The position numbers and the translations under genes are program-made. Shown here piece by piece: positions 63,401-64,000 of a DNA stretch of 64,000 nucleotides. The first letter of the stretch is position 1; each line of letters opens with the position of its first letter. Location: contig SNVD02006942.1 of the NCBI GenBank assembly GCA_013180625.2, positions 806,001 through 870,000 on the forward strand, written 5' to 3'. The DNA comes from Boswellia sacra (taxonomy: Eukaryota; Streptophyta; Magnoliopsida; Sapindales; Burseraceae). Under the pieces are notes generated by a model that was not told where the DNA came from, made no database searches, and saw only the letters and a list, made by a program, of their open reading frames with translations.

Positions 63401-63508
63401 TGGAATGGTCTGGCCAAAAACAGTTTGGAGCAGCTCCCACTATTCCATTCAAGGTTGATGGTGCAGATGCAGGAGAAATGAAAAGCCATGGACCTCTCAC
63501 TTTCCTCA

Positions 63509-63549
<41 letters not shown>

Positions 63550-63743
63550 TGATTCCATTTGTCAAGTGTGCATGCACATAATTTCTAAATGTCACATTTG
63601 CTGTATGTAAAAACAAACAGGTCCATGATGCTGGTCACATGGTTCCCATGGATCAGCCAAAAGCTTCACTGCAGATGCTGAGGGGCTGGATGCAAGGGCA
63701 ACTGGGCTTGGCAAACACAGCACACAAGATTTCTACCGAGTGA
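60481..63743 (+). CDS. Serine carboxypeptidase-like protein, S10 family (SCPL47/48/49 type)
   Basis: This is a secreted or vacuolar serine carboxypeptidase that trims C-terminal residues from peptides. Nine exons: 60481-60818, 61540-61708, 62123-62242, 62333-62476, 62583-62733, 62829-62917, 63029-63287, 63377-63510 and 63621-63743. All phases join, giving 508 residues, as in SCPL48/49. A signal peptide ([21 protein letters not shown]) precedes a propeptide. The mature start region has [14 protein letters not shown]. The oxyanion/substrate motif is TGGPGCSS at about 134-141, the nucleophile is Ser229 in [12 protein letters not shown], Asp417 lies in [14 protein letters not shown], and His474 lies in [12 protein letters not shown]. 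The triad is complete. The fold is the exopeptidase-like clade rather than the acyltransferase clade, judged from family resemblance. Confidence 0.96.
63511..63549 (+). repeat. CT microsatellite in SCPL intron 8
   Basis: A (CT)n run of about 18 units begins directly at the 5' splice site of the last intron, which reads GTCTCTCT. Confidence 0.95.
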
Positions 63744-64000
63744 TAGCCTCAATCGAGCTCGTCTATCCCTTCCCAGCTAGTACCAAGAGTGTCTTACATA
63801 CAAAGTTTTCAGAGGCCAGAGTCTGGCAAAAAGTACTTAAAACTATGGTTGCCAGCTGCTGACCTATACAAACAAGTTTGCCTTTCAACAATTCGTCCAA
63901 AGTCCCTTTGTTCAAACTGGCTTTCAAAAAATTATTTATAATTATTACATTATACATGTTAATTTCTTGTATTTGCCTCTGGTGAATTCAATTTAAATGT
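63744..64000 (+). other. SCPL 3' UTR and flank
   Basis: This is probable 3' UTR; an attatttataattatt block near 63930 could contain weak poly(A) signals. The window ends here. Confidence 0.5.

Overview
The window is nuclear DNA of a flowering plant, most likely a eudicot. The evidence is GT-AG introns, plant-only gene families (xylan and xyloglucan enzymes, a defensin-like peptide, SCPL peptidases), a plant-type intron-containing tRNA-Tyr, very AT-rich spacers and many small transposons. I cannot name the species from the sequence.

Layout: 1-9800 is gene-poor AT-rich spacer with one diverged ~450 bp duplication. At 9828-11508 (+) is a four-exon GT47 xylan glycosyltransferase (FRA8/F8H type). 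A tRNA-Tyr(GUA) with an 18-nt intron lies at 14095-14185 (-). At 17133-18825 (-) is a four-exon group III-A xyloglucan endotransglucosylase/hydrolase. After 6 kb of spacer comes a two-exon defensin-like peptide gene (24772-25177, +), then a six-exon ESCRT-III gene, VPS24/CHMP3 (29380-32221, +). A decayed LTR retrotransposon (about 35350-37390) and a broken S28 prolyl carboxypeptidase (38790-40520, +) follow. A nine-exon serine carboxypeptidase-like gene (60481-63743, +) closes the window. All exon-intron structures given here were read by hand; the phases of the intact genes join without frameshift.

The most unusual part is 42.9-52.0 kb. On the minus strand it holds the shattered remains of an ARGONAUTE gene (L1, PAZ, L2, MID and PIWI exon pieces in correct order, with stop codons), cut up by several ~450-500 bp AT-rich long inverted-repeat arms. 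The L2-MID part is present three times, one copy is fused in frame to a foreign first exon, and TRIM-like mini-retroelements sit in the same intron of two copies. The arms form head-to-head palindromes and flank AGO cargo, so the locus could make long hairpin RNA or small RNAs against its own silencing pathway. That functional idea is inference.

A second mosaic lies at 53.9-57.4 kb: a short hairpin MITE with a possible 8-bp target duplication, a 190-bp inverted repeat whose arms differ at one base by my reading, scattered pieces resembling the intron and 3' region of the VPS24 gene 23 kb away, and a truncated HAD-family pyrophosphatase-like pseudogene. The intact genes have no evident operon-like relationship; two of them (GT47 and XTH) act on hemicelluloses of the cell wall.
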